Shown: in pieces, positions 45,594 through 57,740 of the stretch
How the letters are laid out: every line of letters starts with the position of its first letter
Position numbering within the stretch: position 1 is the stretch's first letter
Assembly: GCA_034509755.1 (NCBI GenBank)
Contig: CM067539.1
Coordinates: 29,018,001-29,082,000, forward strand
Origin: Anisodus tanguticus
Lineage: Eukaryota > Streptophyta > Magnoliopsida > Solanales > Solanaceae
Direction: 5' to 3'
Length of the DNA: 64,000 bases
Program-made: the position numbers and the translations under genes
The notes under the pieces: model-generated
The model's input: only the letters and a program-made list of their open reading frames with translations
What the model was told of the DNA's origin: nothing
Databases searched by the model: none

Positions 45594-47408
45594 TGTAACA
45601 CTTCGTACCTCTAAATTAAGCCTTGTTCATGATTAATGAGTATAAAACCAAGTCGAGGAGTTTAAGTTGGAAATCCAATTTCAGTTCTGCAGACCCAATT
45701 ATATGCCCAGACATACGGACCGTAAAATATTCTACGGGTTGTCGAATTGAATCATACATCTTATTTTAGAAATTGACGGCAACCCAGTATATTATACGGA
45801 CTGTATAAATTTATATGGCTCATCTATTCCAACCATATCAATTTTCCCAACTTAAGCGGATCACTGGAAAAATTCAAGTTGTTGACGGTCACTTTATACA
45901 TACCGTACAAATTTGTATTAGACCGTACTTTCTATCAGACAAATTGTACGGACCATACAATCTCGGCGTATAAATTATACGTACCGTACAATACATTCGT
46001 ACATTCACCCCACAATAAAAGTATAAATACGTAGCTTTAGTTCAGAATTTCATAATTCCCAAGCTCTAGAACGAAGGTTTTCTTCTCCCATCATCCTCAT
46101 AGCTTAAGGTAAGTCCTTTTCATGTAATTCCATGCAATTCTAATCATATGTAATCAATTACTAAGCGGAAAATCATTGTTTCTAACTTAGGGTTTACAAG
46201 AAAACCCAACTCAAGGAATTAAAGGTTCAAACTTTGAGTTCTTTTTCTAAGTTCAAATTCTTAGGACAAGTTTGGAGCGAATAAGGTATGTAGAACTTCT
46301 ATATACGTGTGGAAACGTCTTTAATCATCTCCACGCCTCGTTCATCGAGATTACTACGAATTACATCAAAAATTGACATTTATGCCTAGTTCATGAAAAG
46401 ACTAGAATGTCTATCCTTAAGGTTATAAATTCATAGTTGTTCATAATTATTACTTTGATTGTTGTGAACTCAGTGCGTAATCAATAAAGACTTGTGTTTG
46501 ATATCCATGACTCTCAGTTTAGAATATTCAGCATGTTGTAAATTAATTAAATCTTCAGTAATCATAATCAATTCATGAATTCATGTTCAGTATATTTCAG
46601 TATCATGTTGAGCACCTGTATTTTGAGCCCAAGTCCACATATATATATTGGGCCCAAGGCCATAGTTTATGTATATGTATACTTGGGCCTGATGCCACAT
46701 ATTTATGCACATTTATTGGGCCTAAGGCCACAACTATTATTATTTATTATTTCAGTTAAACATGTGACTATCCATTTCAGTATAGGAAGTATTCTTATTA
46801 TTTTCTCCCTTGTTCAGTTATCAGTTTTCAGTTTTCAGTTTCAGTTTTAGATTCAGTACAACATATGTTTATTGATTTGGGTTATTCTTTTCCCGAGCAT
46901 CCCTCATCTATTTATTATTCCAGTTGCTTTACATACATTACAAATCAAATGTACTAACATCCCTTTGCATGGTGTCTACAATTCACGGTGCAAGTGTCGA
47001 GTTTCAGGATGACGGATCTGCTCAGTAGGATTGCCTCAGTCTCATCTACTTGGTGATCCCTATCTCATTCGGGGTGTCAGTCTATTAGTTCAATATTATG
47101 TTTTATTAGCTGAGGTATGCCAAGGCGTTGTCCTGTCATTCAGACTCATGTTTTAGAGGTTTCATAGACTAGACTAGTTCAACATGTCAGACATGTATGT
47201 GTTTACTATTTTCAAACTTATGATTGTTTCAGACTACTTCCGCTATGGTATTTCAGACCATCTTCGGTACACAGTTTCACATGCTTCATTGTCATTACTA
47301 TTGCATGCTTTTGAGCATATTGATTCAACAACCATGTGGATCACTTGGTCACATGCAGTCAGACACCAAGTGTCGAATTTCGCCCAGGCCATGGTTCGGG
47401 GTGTGACA
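45594..47408 (+). repeat. Gypsy 3' LTR
   Basis: 1815 bp, longer than the 5' copy chiefly because of extra sequence near 45740-46010, where phrases such as tacggaccgta recur. It ends gtgtgaca before accta. Confidence 0.9.
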
Positions 47409-47413
47409 ACCTA

Positions 47414-47980
47414 GACCACATATTAAATTATGAAATTGAATCCAATTGCTTTGTTTGACCTCATTGAGCAATTTTTTGAATAGTTTGAAGTCGTTTGATT
47501 GATTTCGAATGCAGTAAATTTATTTGGAAGGTTAAAAATTTATCTGAACAGAGGTTAATTAAGATTTTTACCTCAATAGGAGAATTTTTCTAAACAAACA
47601 ATGTTTTAAATGAATTGTAAGTATAGATGGAGGGTATCTATATATGGAGTGACGAGGATATATTCTATTTCCGGTAGCTTGCTAATTATTGTGCATTACT
47701 TCTTCTTTTTCGTGATTATCTATGCACATATATATCATGTATGCCTTGTTTATGAATGCATCATTTATCTCTCTACACACGTAAATTATTTTTCATCTTT
47801 GACTACTAAATAATTTTCACAAGCACACATTCCGCTTTTTATAGGACCAAAACAAAAAATTCTGTTACAACATAATTTATCTTTTCGGTTTATTAGTTTT
47901 GTGAATGTTGAGTTTTATATGTCAATGCACCATACTATTTCTATACTGCTCCTTGCTCTGTGATTGCGATATTGTCGAGT
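47414..47980. other. Spacer between the gypsy element and Copia-4m
   Basis: AT-rich, no gene or repeat recognised. Confidence 0.4.
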
Positions 47981-49915
47981 TGTATTGGTAGGAAGATTGA
48001 TTCCTTGAGTATTTCATTCTAATGATAGCAAATATATACAATATTACAATGTAGTACTAATCTAAGTTATCTAAAATATAAGATGTTAATCATCCTAACT
48101 AATTGATGACAAATTGATTTACAATCCTAATTACAATATTACAATATTCTTAATTAATGATGATTAGAGATAATTATTGGATTGCCCCATATTTATTCTT
48201 ACAGTCCCCCGCAGTCTTAGCGGGAGGGTCTCGTATGTTGAGATTGTCCCTGAAATCATCAAAAAGTACGCGCGGAAGACCTTTCGTGAAGATGTCTGCA
48301 ATCTAATAACGGGACGGTACATGGAGAATACGAACTTGTCCACGTGCAACTTTTTCTCGGACAAATAAGATAACCATTTCGATGTGTTTTGTGCGTTGAT
48401 GCTGAACATGATTACCGGATAAGTATATCGCACTCACATTATCACAATAAACAATGGTTGCCTTCTCAATAGGACAATGAAGCTCTAAGAGAAGATTACG
48501 GAGCCAATATGATTCAACGACCACATTAGCTACCCCCCATATTTTGCCTCATTGCTCGACCGAGACAAAGTTGGCTGGTGTTTGGATGACCATGAAATCA
48601 TATTATCTTCCAAAAAACACACAATAATCGAGGTGGAACGTCGTGTGTCCGGGCAGCCACCCAAATCCGCATCTGTATAAGATGAGAGAGTCGAGATGGA
48701 GGATTTATACAAATGCAGTCCAAAATGAATATTACCCTTGATGTACCGCAGAATCCTCTTGAGAGCCCCCATATGTTCCTCTTTCGGATCATGCATATGT
48801 AAACACACATGCTGAACGACATAAGAGATATCAAGTCTCGTGAAAGTGAGGTACTACAAGGCCCCTACGAGACTGCGGTAGTGTGTAGGATCACTGTATG
48901 GAGTCCCTGTAGCGGTATTCAATTTGGCTTTTGCATCCATTGGAGTGTGTGATGGCTTGCAGGAGGACATACCAGCTTCATCAATGATCTCCTCGACGCA
49001 TTTATTTTACTTAGAAACAGACCACCTGCATATTGAGTGACAGCAATGCCCAAAAAATAATTTAAAGGAGTCAAATCCTTCATCGCAAATTCTGTTGTGA
49101 GAAGGGACATAATAGACTGGTAAAGTGAGGTAGATGTTGCAGTGAGAATGATGTCATCTACATATAGGAGGATATACGCCATGTCACTTTCCTTCTTATA
49201 AATGAATAATGATTGATCAGGCTTGCTCTGTGAGAAACCAACAGTGGATACAAACTTTCAAACATGTTATCCATGCATGTGGAGCCTATTTCAAGCCATA
49301 TAGGGACTTTTTCAGCAGGCAAACATAATCTGGATGTGTATAGTCTCGAAAACCCAACGATTGGTGCATGTAAATCGTCTCTTGTATATGGCCATGCAAG
49401 AATGCATTTTTGACATCTAATTGATGAATGTTCATGGATTTTGACAATGCTAGGCTAAGAACAGTCCAGATAGTTGCTGAATTAACCACCGGACTAAAAG
49501 TTTTACCACAATCTACTCCAACCTGTTGATACTTGCCATCACCAACAAGACGAGCTTTGTATCTCCCAAATGAGCCATCAGAATTCTTTTTATGGCAGAA
49601 AACCCACATAGACCTAATAATGTTCACAGTAAATGGACGGAGCAATAATTCCCACGTCTTATTTTCAATAAGAGCATTAATTTCGTCTAACATGGCAGCT
49701 TTCCAATTCGGGTCTGAAGGGCTGCTTTGGGATTCTTTGGTATAGGTGATGGTTGAATCAAAAATAGTAAGTTAAACTGATATTTGGGCAAAAACATCTC
49801 GTACATGGCACGGGTTTCAATGGTCTGAGGTTGTACCGTCATCGGTTGGGTAGTAGGGGTCTCGGGTATGGCATTGGGTTGAGAGGAGGTATTGTGGCCC
49901 AAGTTCAAATGTGTT
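47981..49915 (-). mobile_element. 3' half of a minus-oriented Copia element (Copia-4m)
   Basis: Coding text for reverse transcriptase and RNase H runs leftward from 49908 to about 48215. It is followed by a purine tract (gcgggggac on the minus strand, 48212-48204) and one short LTR of about 220 bp (48203 to about 47981, reading tgtaagaataaatatggggc on the minus strand). No second LTR, gag or integrase is present. The element breaks off near 49915, where plus-oriented Copia sequence begins. Confidence 0.8.
48215..49908 (-). pseudogene. Copia-4m pol: RT and RNase H fragment
   Basis: Starts in the integrase-RT linker (NLGHNTSSQPNAIPETPTTQ). RT then reads MLDEINALIENKTWEL, WVFCHKKNSDGSFGRYKARL, IHQLDVKNAFLHGHI, KKSLYGLK, and at 49182 MAYILLYVDDIILTA with the catalytic YVDD. 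The later part has TPLNYFLGIAVTQYAGGLFL and HMGALKRILRYIKG. RNase H has SSYTDADLGG, CDNVSAIYLSGN, TKHIEM, HVPSRY, then IADIFTKGL after a stop. It has at least five frame breaks, including a TAA after SRY and changes near 49285 and 48900, so it is inactive. Confidence 0.88.
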
Positions 49916-49929
49916 TGGGAGTGGGAGCG

Positions 49930-51478
49930 GAATAATTATGAACGAGCATCCGAGGGCGGTTCGATGTTATTACGCGAAACTTGCGGAGTGCAAGCAAAAA
50001 GGAAGGATCATAGTGGATTACTATGGAAAGCTCACTATGATGTGGGAGGAATTGGCGAAATATGAATAGATTCCAACTTGTATGTGCAGAAAATGCACGT
50101 GCAATCTAGGAACGGTCCTAGAAGCCAAAATAGAAGAAGAAAAAAGTGCATATTTTCCTCATGGGATTGGATGAGACAACATATGGTACAGTTAGGTCGA
50201 ACATACTAACCCAAGAAATGTTGCCATCATTAAACAAGGTCTATTCTAAACTGGTGCAAGAAGAACGCGTGAGATAAATCAAATGGAAAATGAAGGACTG
50301 GAGTGAAACTATGGCTTTTATCGTACAAGGAAGAAACACTTACCAGGACCAAGATAAAGAGAAAATGATGGTGCATTCTACACATATTTCAAGAGATCTG
50401 CACTCGTAATGAAAAGATATTTTCAACTCATTAGTTATTCAGATTGATGGCCAGGAAATCAAAAAGGAGATGAGAAAATCGGAGGAAGAAGACGAGGATA
50501 ACAACAACAGATGGTGGATCGAGATTCGATTGTGGAAGAGGCAACTACCGGATTAATAATGTGGTTGTCAAAGAAGGAACTCAGGCGAGGAGAGGACCGA
50601 TGAACACATGCATGACAAGACTTCACAATTTGAGCGATGAGATTCAAAGACTATGATTCACATGTTGAATTCCTAAGGAATAGACTCAAATGGCAAAATG
50701 TATAGTAAGACCAAAAACTCATCCTTGATTATTGATTCCGGAGCTAGCAATCAACGGGACATTCCTGACTGTCCGACTGGTCTTCCGGATGAAAGTAGCT
50801 TGGTGGCCATGAGAGAAAGAACAAGCATTCTAAATAATAGGATATGGTTGAAGGATGTCCTTTACGTTTCTGATTTAACTTGCAATTCATTTTTTGTGTC
50901 ACAACTATTGATCATTTAGATTGTGATGTAAAATTTAACAAAATTATGTGTGCTATACAGGACCCCACCATGAGAAATCTGCTTAGAATGGGTGAGCATA
51001 GAGGCGGACTTTACTATTTCTGAAATATGCCACAGATACGAGCTATGAAGGCGGAGGTAGTTGATTAGTTCAATCTTTGGCACAAACGAATAGGTATCCT
51101 TTAGGACAAGTAATGGAGTCCATTATGACATTAGGACTAAAAGAGAGTAGTACTTGATCAGATAAAGAATGTGATATATGCCAAATGGCAAAGCAAACAA
51201 GAAGTTGTTTTCCCTTAAGTGATAATATAGCTTTAGATATCTTTAAAATGATTCATTGTGATTTATGGGGACTGTATAAAACTCCTTCTTCTTGTGGTGC
51301 TTCATATTTTTTTACTGTTGTGAATGATCGTTCGCGAACCGTGTGAATTTTTCTGTTAGTCGACAAGAAAGAAGTGTCCCAAACCCTGGAGAATTTCTTC
51401 GCCTTGGTGGATAGGCAGTTTAGTAAGAGGGTGAAAATTGTTAGAAGTGATAACAAAACTGAGTTCACATGTATGGAT
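49930..51478 (+). pseudogene. Copia-5 gag, protease and integrase N-terminal half
   Basis: Gag reads AECKQKGRIIVDYYGKLTMM then WEELAKYE, a stop and CRKCTCN, as in Copia gag proteins that contain a conserved Cys cluster. Protease at about 50720: SSLIIDSGASNQ with the Asp-Ser-Gly triad. The GAG-pre-integrase region near 51080-51200 includes LWHKRIGI and CQMAKQTRSCFPLSD. Integrase begins MIHCDLWGLYKTP at about 51247, then FFTVVNDRSR and VRSDNKTEFTC near 51445, which holds the second catalytic Asp. The coding text then meets CACTA-2. At least six stops or shifts precede the break. Confidence 0.85.
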
Positions 51479-51510
51479 ACTTACTTCTTTTACCTGAAGA
51501 AGCTCAAATT

Positions 51511-51624
51511 GAGTTAACATGTACTACTAGAAAAGCTCAAATTACATGAAGACTTACTTCTTTAACTGAGTTAACATGCACTACTAGAAAAGCTCAAATT
51601 ACATGAAGATTCTACCTGGGAATT
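51511..51624 (+). repeat. 57-bp tandem duplication spanning the CACTA-2 left end
   Basis: The phrase gagttaacatg, then actactagaaaagctcaaat, occurs at 51511 and again at 51568, 57 bases later. The unit includes both the last bases of Copia-5 and the first 30 bases of CACTA-2. The outer copy starts tactactag instead of cactactag. Confidence 0.85.
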
Positions 51625-51889
51625 TTTTTTCGCAATTTTTCCTGCGAATTTTCATGCAAAAATTTAAAATTTTCAGAATTGTAGAATATTTATCTGGTGA
51701 TATAATATTTTCATGTAAATTCATAGGTAATTTTGGCGCCATTTAGCGCCAGAAATTTACATGGGGATTTATTTGAGAAATATAATCCCCAAGTATAATT
51801 TTCGTAGGTAGTTTCGCATGTAACCTATAAAAACATGAAAATTTAAAATTCTTTGGAAAATAGTGAAAAATTTCTCAGGTAACGATACT

Positions 51890-52250
51890 TGCGGATTTAC
51901 CTAGGAATTATTTTCTTGGGGATTTACTTAAGGATTATATTACCTGGATTTTACCTAGTAATCTAATTACTGTGAGTTTACCTGGGAATTATTTTATAGA
52001 AATTTACTTGAAAATTATATTACCTAAGAATTTTGTTACGCCGATTTGACCTGAAAATTATATTACCTAGTGAATTACTTGAGAATTTAGTTGCTGCGAT
52101 TTTACTTGGTTATTATTTCATGGGGATTATATTACCTAGAGAATTACATGGAGAATTTGTTATTGCAATTTTACTTGAGAATAATTTCTTGGATATTTAC
52201 GTGGGTATGATATCACTTACGGAATTACCTGGGATTAAATATTATAAGTA
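51890..52250. repeat. CACTA-2 left subterminal repeats
   Basis: About ten near-tandem copies of a 30- to 40-base phrase built on gaattacctgggaattat. The open frame across it, with repeated LLENNFL-like text, follows from the repetition and is not a gene. Confidence 0.8.
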
Positions 52251-52850
52251 ATTAAACATAATAAGACGGGTACTAATTCAATTAAAAGGTAATTGTCATA
52301 AATCTAATATAGTTATAGTATATTACTTATGTGATAGTAATTTGTACATGTTAGTATTAAATCTAAGTATAAATGATCTTATGATTCTATTTTCAATTAT
52401 CATCTTCATTAACATTTAACCTTACATAAAATAACTTTATCATGTATTCATTGCAACAATTGGACAACAATTCTAACTGATTACTTAACCATGTATTTAT
52501 GCTTAATTCTTGTTCAATTAAGGCATTTTTTTACATATAAGAAAAGAATTTAATGCATCACCAAAGCTAATTTATTTATTGCATGTTATTTAAGTAATAT
52601 TAATTTATAAATGTTAGTATTAAGACTTTATCATCAAATGATCTTAACTATTTTCAATCATCATCTTGATGAACTTTTTAATCTCATTGAAACAACTTAA
52701 TCATGTATTTGTTGCTAGAATTGCAGACAATTAACCACGTACAATATGTTTAATTCTTGTTCAATTGAGTTTTTTATAGAAAAGAAAAGAATTTAATGCA
52801 TTATTCAAAATATATAACTAGAATTTGTTGAAAACAATTGATATTCAATA

Positions 52851-53057
52851 CGTTTCAATTTATGTGAACATATTTGATTGAGTACAAAATTTAATAAAGA
52901 ACGGAAGACTTTTAAACTTTCAGCTTAAAACAAGTCATATATATTTGTGTGGTCATAAAATCATCTTATAAAATAAATTTGTTTCCAAATTTAGAAAAAA
53001 AACTTTTGAAATTAATTAAAAAAGAAATATGTTCACATAAATTGAAACAAAGAGAGT
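52851..53057. mobile_element. Mariner-like MITE in CACTA-2
   Basis: Inverted ends: tttcaatttatgtgaacata on the left and tatgttcacataaattgaaa on the right, about 207 bp in all. The interior words are like other Stowaway-type MITEs. The outermost bases are eroded on the left, so the TA target is uncertain. Confidence 0.75.
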
Positions 53058-53461
53058 GATATCTCCAAAATAAAGTAATGTAGTTATTTAATTTAGTCCA
53101 CTTGCTATTGTTAAAAAAACGTTTCCATTATAAGTTATAAAAAAACTTATTTAATGTATCCATTCTCAAACAAAAACAAAAAAGTTCTAAAGACCAATAA
53201 CAAATTAAAAAAATGGAGAATAAGTTAAAGAGAAGTAATCAAAAACAAATGAGCAAAAAACAAAGAGAAACGAAATAGTTGGGACGCCGTCCCACATCGA
53301 ATAACAAGGCAAAATGTTGCTCTTTATAACCATATAAAAATACGTGGTAGACTTCAACGGATCATGAGCTCAGTACTGGGTGTTGCTTAATTTGTTAACC
53401 AATTTGAATGTAATTAATTGTTGTGGAATGATAACAATTTAGTGGTATTGTATTTAATGAG

Positions 53462-54244
53462 TTGGGATGGCAACTCATATGATCAGGATCGGATTCTATT
53501 AGATCTAGATTCAGATTTATTTTTTATACCTGAATCCAAATCCGGATCCGCCGGGTTCACGGATCAGATCTGGATCCACATGTAAAAAAATTTGTCTTGC
53601 TAAAAATGTAACCTTGCTAAGATTTTTTTTTTGAACTGACAAACGATTATTACTTAGCGAACAGTTTACTGTGTTTCAATTTTGAAATGTTCATATGAGA
53701 TATTTTGTTCGTTGTCTCGTTTTGATTGTAAGCTATTAATTGAAAATGTTGGACAATGACAATAGTTGTGGAAAATGTCGACTAGTATTTTCACAATGCA
53801 GAACTTGCATATACTTAGAATCTTCACAAATGAAGTGAATATAATTTTAACTACTTGTCTATGGAGATGTTAGTCATTCACTAATATAACATTAATTTTA
53901 TTATCGAAGTTACCTCTTTATTTTTTGGTTTTTGAGTTAACGCGGGGAAAATTAAACTTGTTTTGAGAATTAAACTTGCAAGGATGTGCTTAGCAATTTT
54001 AAGAAAATACTTATAAAATTACATTCTAGATTATGAATATATTTTAATAAAAAACGGATCCACGGGTCGGATCTGGACCGGATACGGATCTCAAATACAA
54101 GATCCAGATCCAGATCCGATCCGTCAGAAATGGATCCGGGTCCGATCCGGATCCGTCGGGTCCAAATTTTGAAGATCTATATCCTATAAAATGGATCTGG
54201 ATCCATCGGATCCGGACCGGGTCCAAGATTCATTGCCATCTCTA
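53462..54244. mobile_element. Non-autonomous hAT with GGATCC-rich ends in CACTA-2
   Basis: Ends ttgggatggcaa and ttgccatctcta are hAT-like inverted repeats. Flanks ttaatgag (53454-53461) and ataatgag (54245-54252) are an 8-bp duplication with one mismatch. Both subterminal zones are built of ggatccggatc-type words that are themselves palindromic. No coding region. Confidence 0.8.
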
Positions 54245-54246
54245 AT

Positions 54247-55437
54247 AATGAGGGTACATATTGTCGAGAAAACAGGCACAAATATATTCAAAATAGTCCT
54301 TTAATTTTATGCTCTTACCAATTTTGATCCTTTAAGTTACCGGTTTTGATCCTTTAAGTTTGCCACAAGTTAATAAAAATGGTCTCTTAACTATGAAAGT
54401 AGGTTAAAATAGTCCCTTAAGTATGCACTTAACAATTTTGGTCCTTCAACATTGCCAAAAGTGTTTATCGAACTCCGTTTGTTAGATTTTACAAGAACTA
54501 TAGGGAAAAAATAGCGAGAACTCAAACTTAGAGGTACACATTATTAAAGTAAAAACTAAATACCTGAGGAAAAACTGGCGAACGTCTGTCGATTACACGA
54601 AACAAACCGAGGAAAACCAACAGACTTGATAATATCAGAAAATAGTGTCTCGGAACATAAAAATCGATAGACTCTATTGGTTAAAAGTTAAAACCGAGGG
54701 AGTCCATCAAGTAGGTAAATACATGAGACTCGGTATTTATTGAAAATTCAATATAAAAAAACAAATAAATTGTAATAAAAAAAATTAAAATAGTTCAGAG
54801 CTTTTTTCCCGAAAATAATCAACGGATGTCTGTCGGATTTCGTAAAAAAATAAAAATAATAATTGGCTTTCTGATAGCGTCCCTTGATTTTATTCTTCAC
54901 TTTTCGCCCATCGATTTTCGCTTGTTTTTAATAGTGATTTTTTTTGTAGTTTCTGTTATTTCTAATTTATTTCTAAAGTCTGGTGTATTTTACATAGCTG
55001 ATGGACTCCCTCGATTTTACCAACAAAGTCCGTCGATTTTTGTGTATGAGACACTATTTTCTGACATTATCTAGTCTGTTGGGTTTTCCTCGATTTTTCG
55101 TATAACCGACGGACGTCCGTCAGTTTTTTCTGGAGGTATTTATTTTTTACTATAATAATATTTACCTCTAAGTTTGAGTTCTCTCTAATTTCTTTTTTTT
55201 TCTTCATAGTTTTCATCAAATCAAACAAACAGAGTTCGATGAATATTTTGCCACAGACTAAAAGTGTTAACTTTTGACAAAGTTAAAGGTCCAATATTGT
55301 TTAGTGCATACTTAAGGAACTATTTTTAACCTACTTTTATAATTAAGGGACCCTTTTTATGAACTTGTGACAAACTTAAAGGATCAAAATTGTTAAGTGC
55401 ACAGTTAAAGGATTATTTTGAACTTACCCTCATCGTT
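54247..55437. repeat. Large fold-back (long inverted repeat) in CACTA-2
   Basis: The left arm (about 54247-54765) and right arm (about 54940-55437) are complementary over roughly 500 bp with scattered mismatches and a few small indels. For instance caattttgatcctttaagtt on the left pairs with aacttaaaggatcaaaattg on the right. The spacer is about 175 bases. There is no coding sequence. A transcript across it would fold into a long hairpin. It resembles Mutator-like fold-back elements, but no target duplication was identified, because the left tip coincides with the hAT insertion. Confidence 0.82.
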
Positions 55438-55855
55438 AAAGGATCATTTATGGCCCTTTCTCGCATATTGTCTCAGATCTGTGTGTAAGTGAGAGGGTTC
55501 CTATAGAACTAATAGGGGGTGAGGGGTTTCAAATAAAATATAGAATGAGCAAAAAAATCCTCCTTTTTCACAAAAAAAAAATTACGAAAGTTGCATGTGA
55601 ATATTTCGTATTTCTTGCGGAAATATTTGCAGCTAATTTCTTGAAAATTAAAATTCTCAGATAATTTTACTTGTAGATTCATAATCCCAAGGTAAATTAC
55701 ATGGGAATTTTTAAAATCCGCATGTAATAATTATCCACGAGTTTTTTTCCAACGGATCATTTTTGGCAGGAAATTCGCATAAAACTTATCTACATGCGGA
55801 TTTTCTTCAAAATCCTCAAAAAAATTTCCATGTAATTAAATTTTTTGTAGTAGTG

Positions 55856-57740
55856 ATGGAATTCTTTTCCAAATATCTTGCACAGGATAGGGACACCACG
55901 ACATAATGGAATAGTCAAAAGAAAACACCATCACATTCTTAATGTGGCGCTGAGATTTCTGGGTCATCTTCCGATCAAATTCTGAGGATAATGTGTTTTG
56001 ACTACGAGGTACTTGATCAATAGAACACCTTCTTCGATTTTGAATGGAAAAACCTCCTATGAAATTTTATATAGGGAGTCGCCCCAATATGAACATTTAA
56101 GGGTGATAGAGTCACTATGTATGCACACACAAAGGGAAGAACGAGGGAGTACGAATGAGTTTGAGAGTCAGTCATATCATATGTGTGTCTTCTTGGGATA
56201 CCCCTACAGAAAAGAAGGGTTGAAGATTGTATGACTTAGAGAACGATGAATATTTAGTCTCAAGAGATGTAAACTTCTACGAGACTAAGTTTGCCTTTGC
56301 TGTAGGATCAGATAACTTGGTCGACAACATAGAAATGATTTCAGATAAAATGGAGGGAGAAAGAAACAAACATAACTTCGAAGAAGACTAGACTGATAAT
56401 GGAGGAACGAATGAAACTCGGATAGATGAAGTACGGACACCGGATATCGAACGTACGGATCATCCAGAATTAAGCCAGATAGATGCCAGTCTATATATAG
56501 AGAAAACATGAGGGAAGTACACATGGAAGGTGTCTGGGCCAACGAAGTGGCACCGGAAGAATAATTGGGTCGAGAAAAATGTCAGAAGCATGAATCGATT
56601 TAGTTGCGTGACTACGTCACTAAAACATTCTTGAAAGAATATACATCAACGCGTTTGCCCGATCCTCATCAACCCTCAAGTGCACCTTATCCTTTAGCTC
56701 ACTATATATCTTGTGATAATTTTTCCTCACAACACCAAAGCTTCCTTGCAATAATTACTAGGAACCGAATATGGACACTAGAATTTTTTTACTAGATAAG
56801 AAAGCACTAGGATGTAGATGGATATACAAAATTAAGTACAACTCTGACGGCACAATCGAGCGATATAAAGTTCATTTGGTCATCTTCGAAAATTAGCAAG
56901 AGAAAGGAATTGACTACAATGAAACTTTTACTCTGGTTGGTAAGATAGTAATTGTTCGGACCTTCCTGGCTGTTGCGACGGCGCAAAATTGATAGTTGCA
57001 TCAGATGGATATATATAATTCTTTCTTGCACGATGATCTTATGCAAGAGGTTCATATAAAATTATCACCGGGATTCCGTGTTCCTAATCCGAGGCAAGTA
57101 TGTCGACTCTAGAAATTTTTGTATGCTTCGAAGCAAGCTCCGAGGTGTAGGTTTGCAAAATTGTCAAGTGCTTTGATGAAATATGGACTCAAATAGTCGT
57201 ACTCGGATTATTCACTCTTCACTATGCACCGAGGAAGTATGCATCTTAACGTCTTAGTCTATGTGGTTGACTTGATTATCTCAAAAAATGACCATAGTGT
57301 CATTGAACGATTCAAAAACTATCTCTACACATGTTTTCACATGAAGGATTTGGACCCTATGAAGTATTTTCTGGGAGTTAAAGTTACACGCGGACCAACC
57401 ATATTATTCCTCTATAAAATAAAGTATTTTTTGGATATAATCTCTGAGTCTGGATTATTAGAAGTTAAACCAATCAATACTCCCATGGAACATAATCATG
57501 GTTTGGCGTTGGCCGGAGGAGTCAATTTTGATGATCCTGAACCATATTCGTGTTTGGTCGGTCGATTGATATGCCTCAATTTTATGCGACCCGACTTGTC
57601 ATATTGCATGCATGCTCTATCTTAATTCATGCACCAATCGAAGAAAGTACACTGAAATACGGCTCTCCGTGTGGTACATTATTTGAAGAAGAACCTAGGA
57701 CAAGGCATAGTGATAAGAAAAGACCATGATCTCTAGTTGT
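55856..57740 (+). pseudogene. Copia-5 integrase C-terminal half, RT and RNase H start
   Basis: Begins in integrase just after the CACTA-2 end, with several shifts, then reads YLINRTPSSILNGKTSYEIL at 56010 and VFLGYPYRKEGLK. RT from about 56790 reads CRWIYKIKYNSDGTIERYK, IYNSFLHDDLMQEVHIKLSP and FRVPNPRQVCRL. The catalytic site at about 57250 is YVVD instead of YVDD, followed by LDPMKYFLGVKVTRGP and GRLICLNFMRPDLSYCMHAL. It fades out near 57740 in the RNase H connection region (LRVVHYLKKN). The lost first catalytic Asp and many stops make it dead. Confidence 0.87.

Larger units (their letters stand above)
39021..47408 (+). mobile_element. Gypsy chromovirus (Tekay/Del-like), degenerate
   Basis: LTRs at 39021-40649 and 45594-47408, both starting tgtaacact. 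Flanks acctt (39016-39020) and accta (47409-47413) are a 5-bp duplication with one mismatch. A weak primer site (tttggtaatgttcag) follows the first LTR, and a purine tract (aagagggagatat) precedes the second. Domain order is gag, protease, reverse transcriptase, RNase H, integrase, chromodomain-like end. Clade is inferred from the C-terminal text. Many stops make it inactive. Confidence 0.92.
51579..55855. mobile_element. CACTA-type transposon inserted in Copia-5 integrase (CACTA-2)
   Basis: Starts cactactagaaaa and ends tttttgtagtagtg (its complement starts cactactacaaaaa). The bases atg flank both sides (51576-51578 and 55856-55858). Subterminal zones repeat ttacctgggaattattt-like words on the left and related gaaattcgcat/acatgcgga words on the right. 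There is no transposase coding sequence; the interior is filled by a MITE, a hAT derivative and a fold-back element. It is therefore non-autonomous. Confidence 0.85.
49925..57740 (+). mobile_element. Plus-oriented Copia coding region split by CACTA-2 (Copia-5)
   Basis: gag, protease and the first half of integrase lie at 49925-51510. The rest of integrase, RT and part of RNase H lie at 55856-57740, with the 4.3-kb CACTA-2 between. I cannot find its LTRs: the left side abuts Copia-4m and the right side runs into unassigned DNA. The ends given are the limits of recognisable coding text. Confidence 0.8.
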
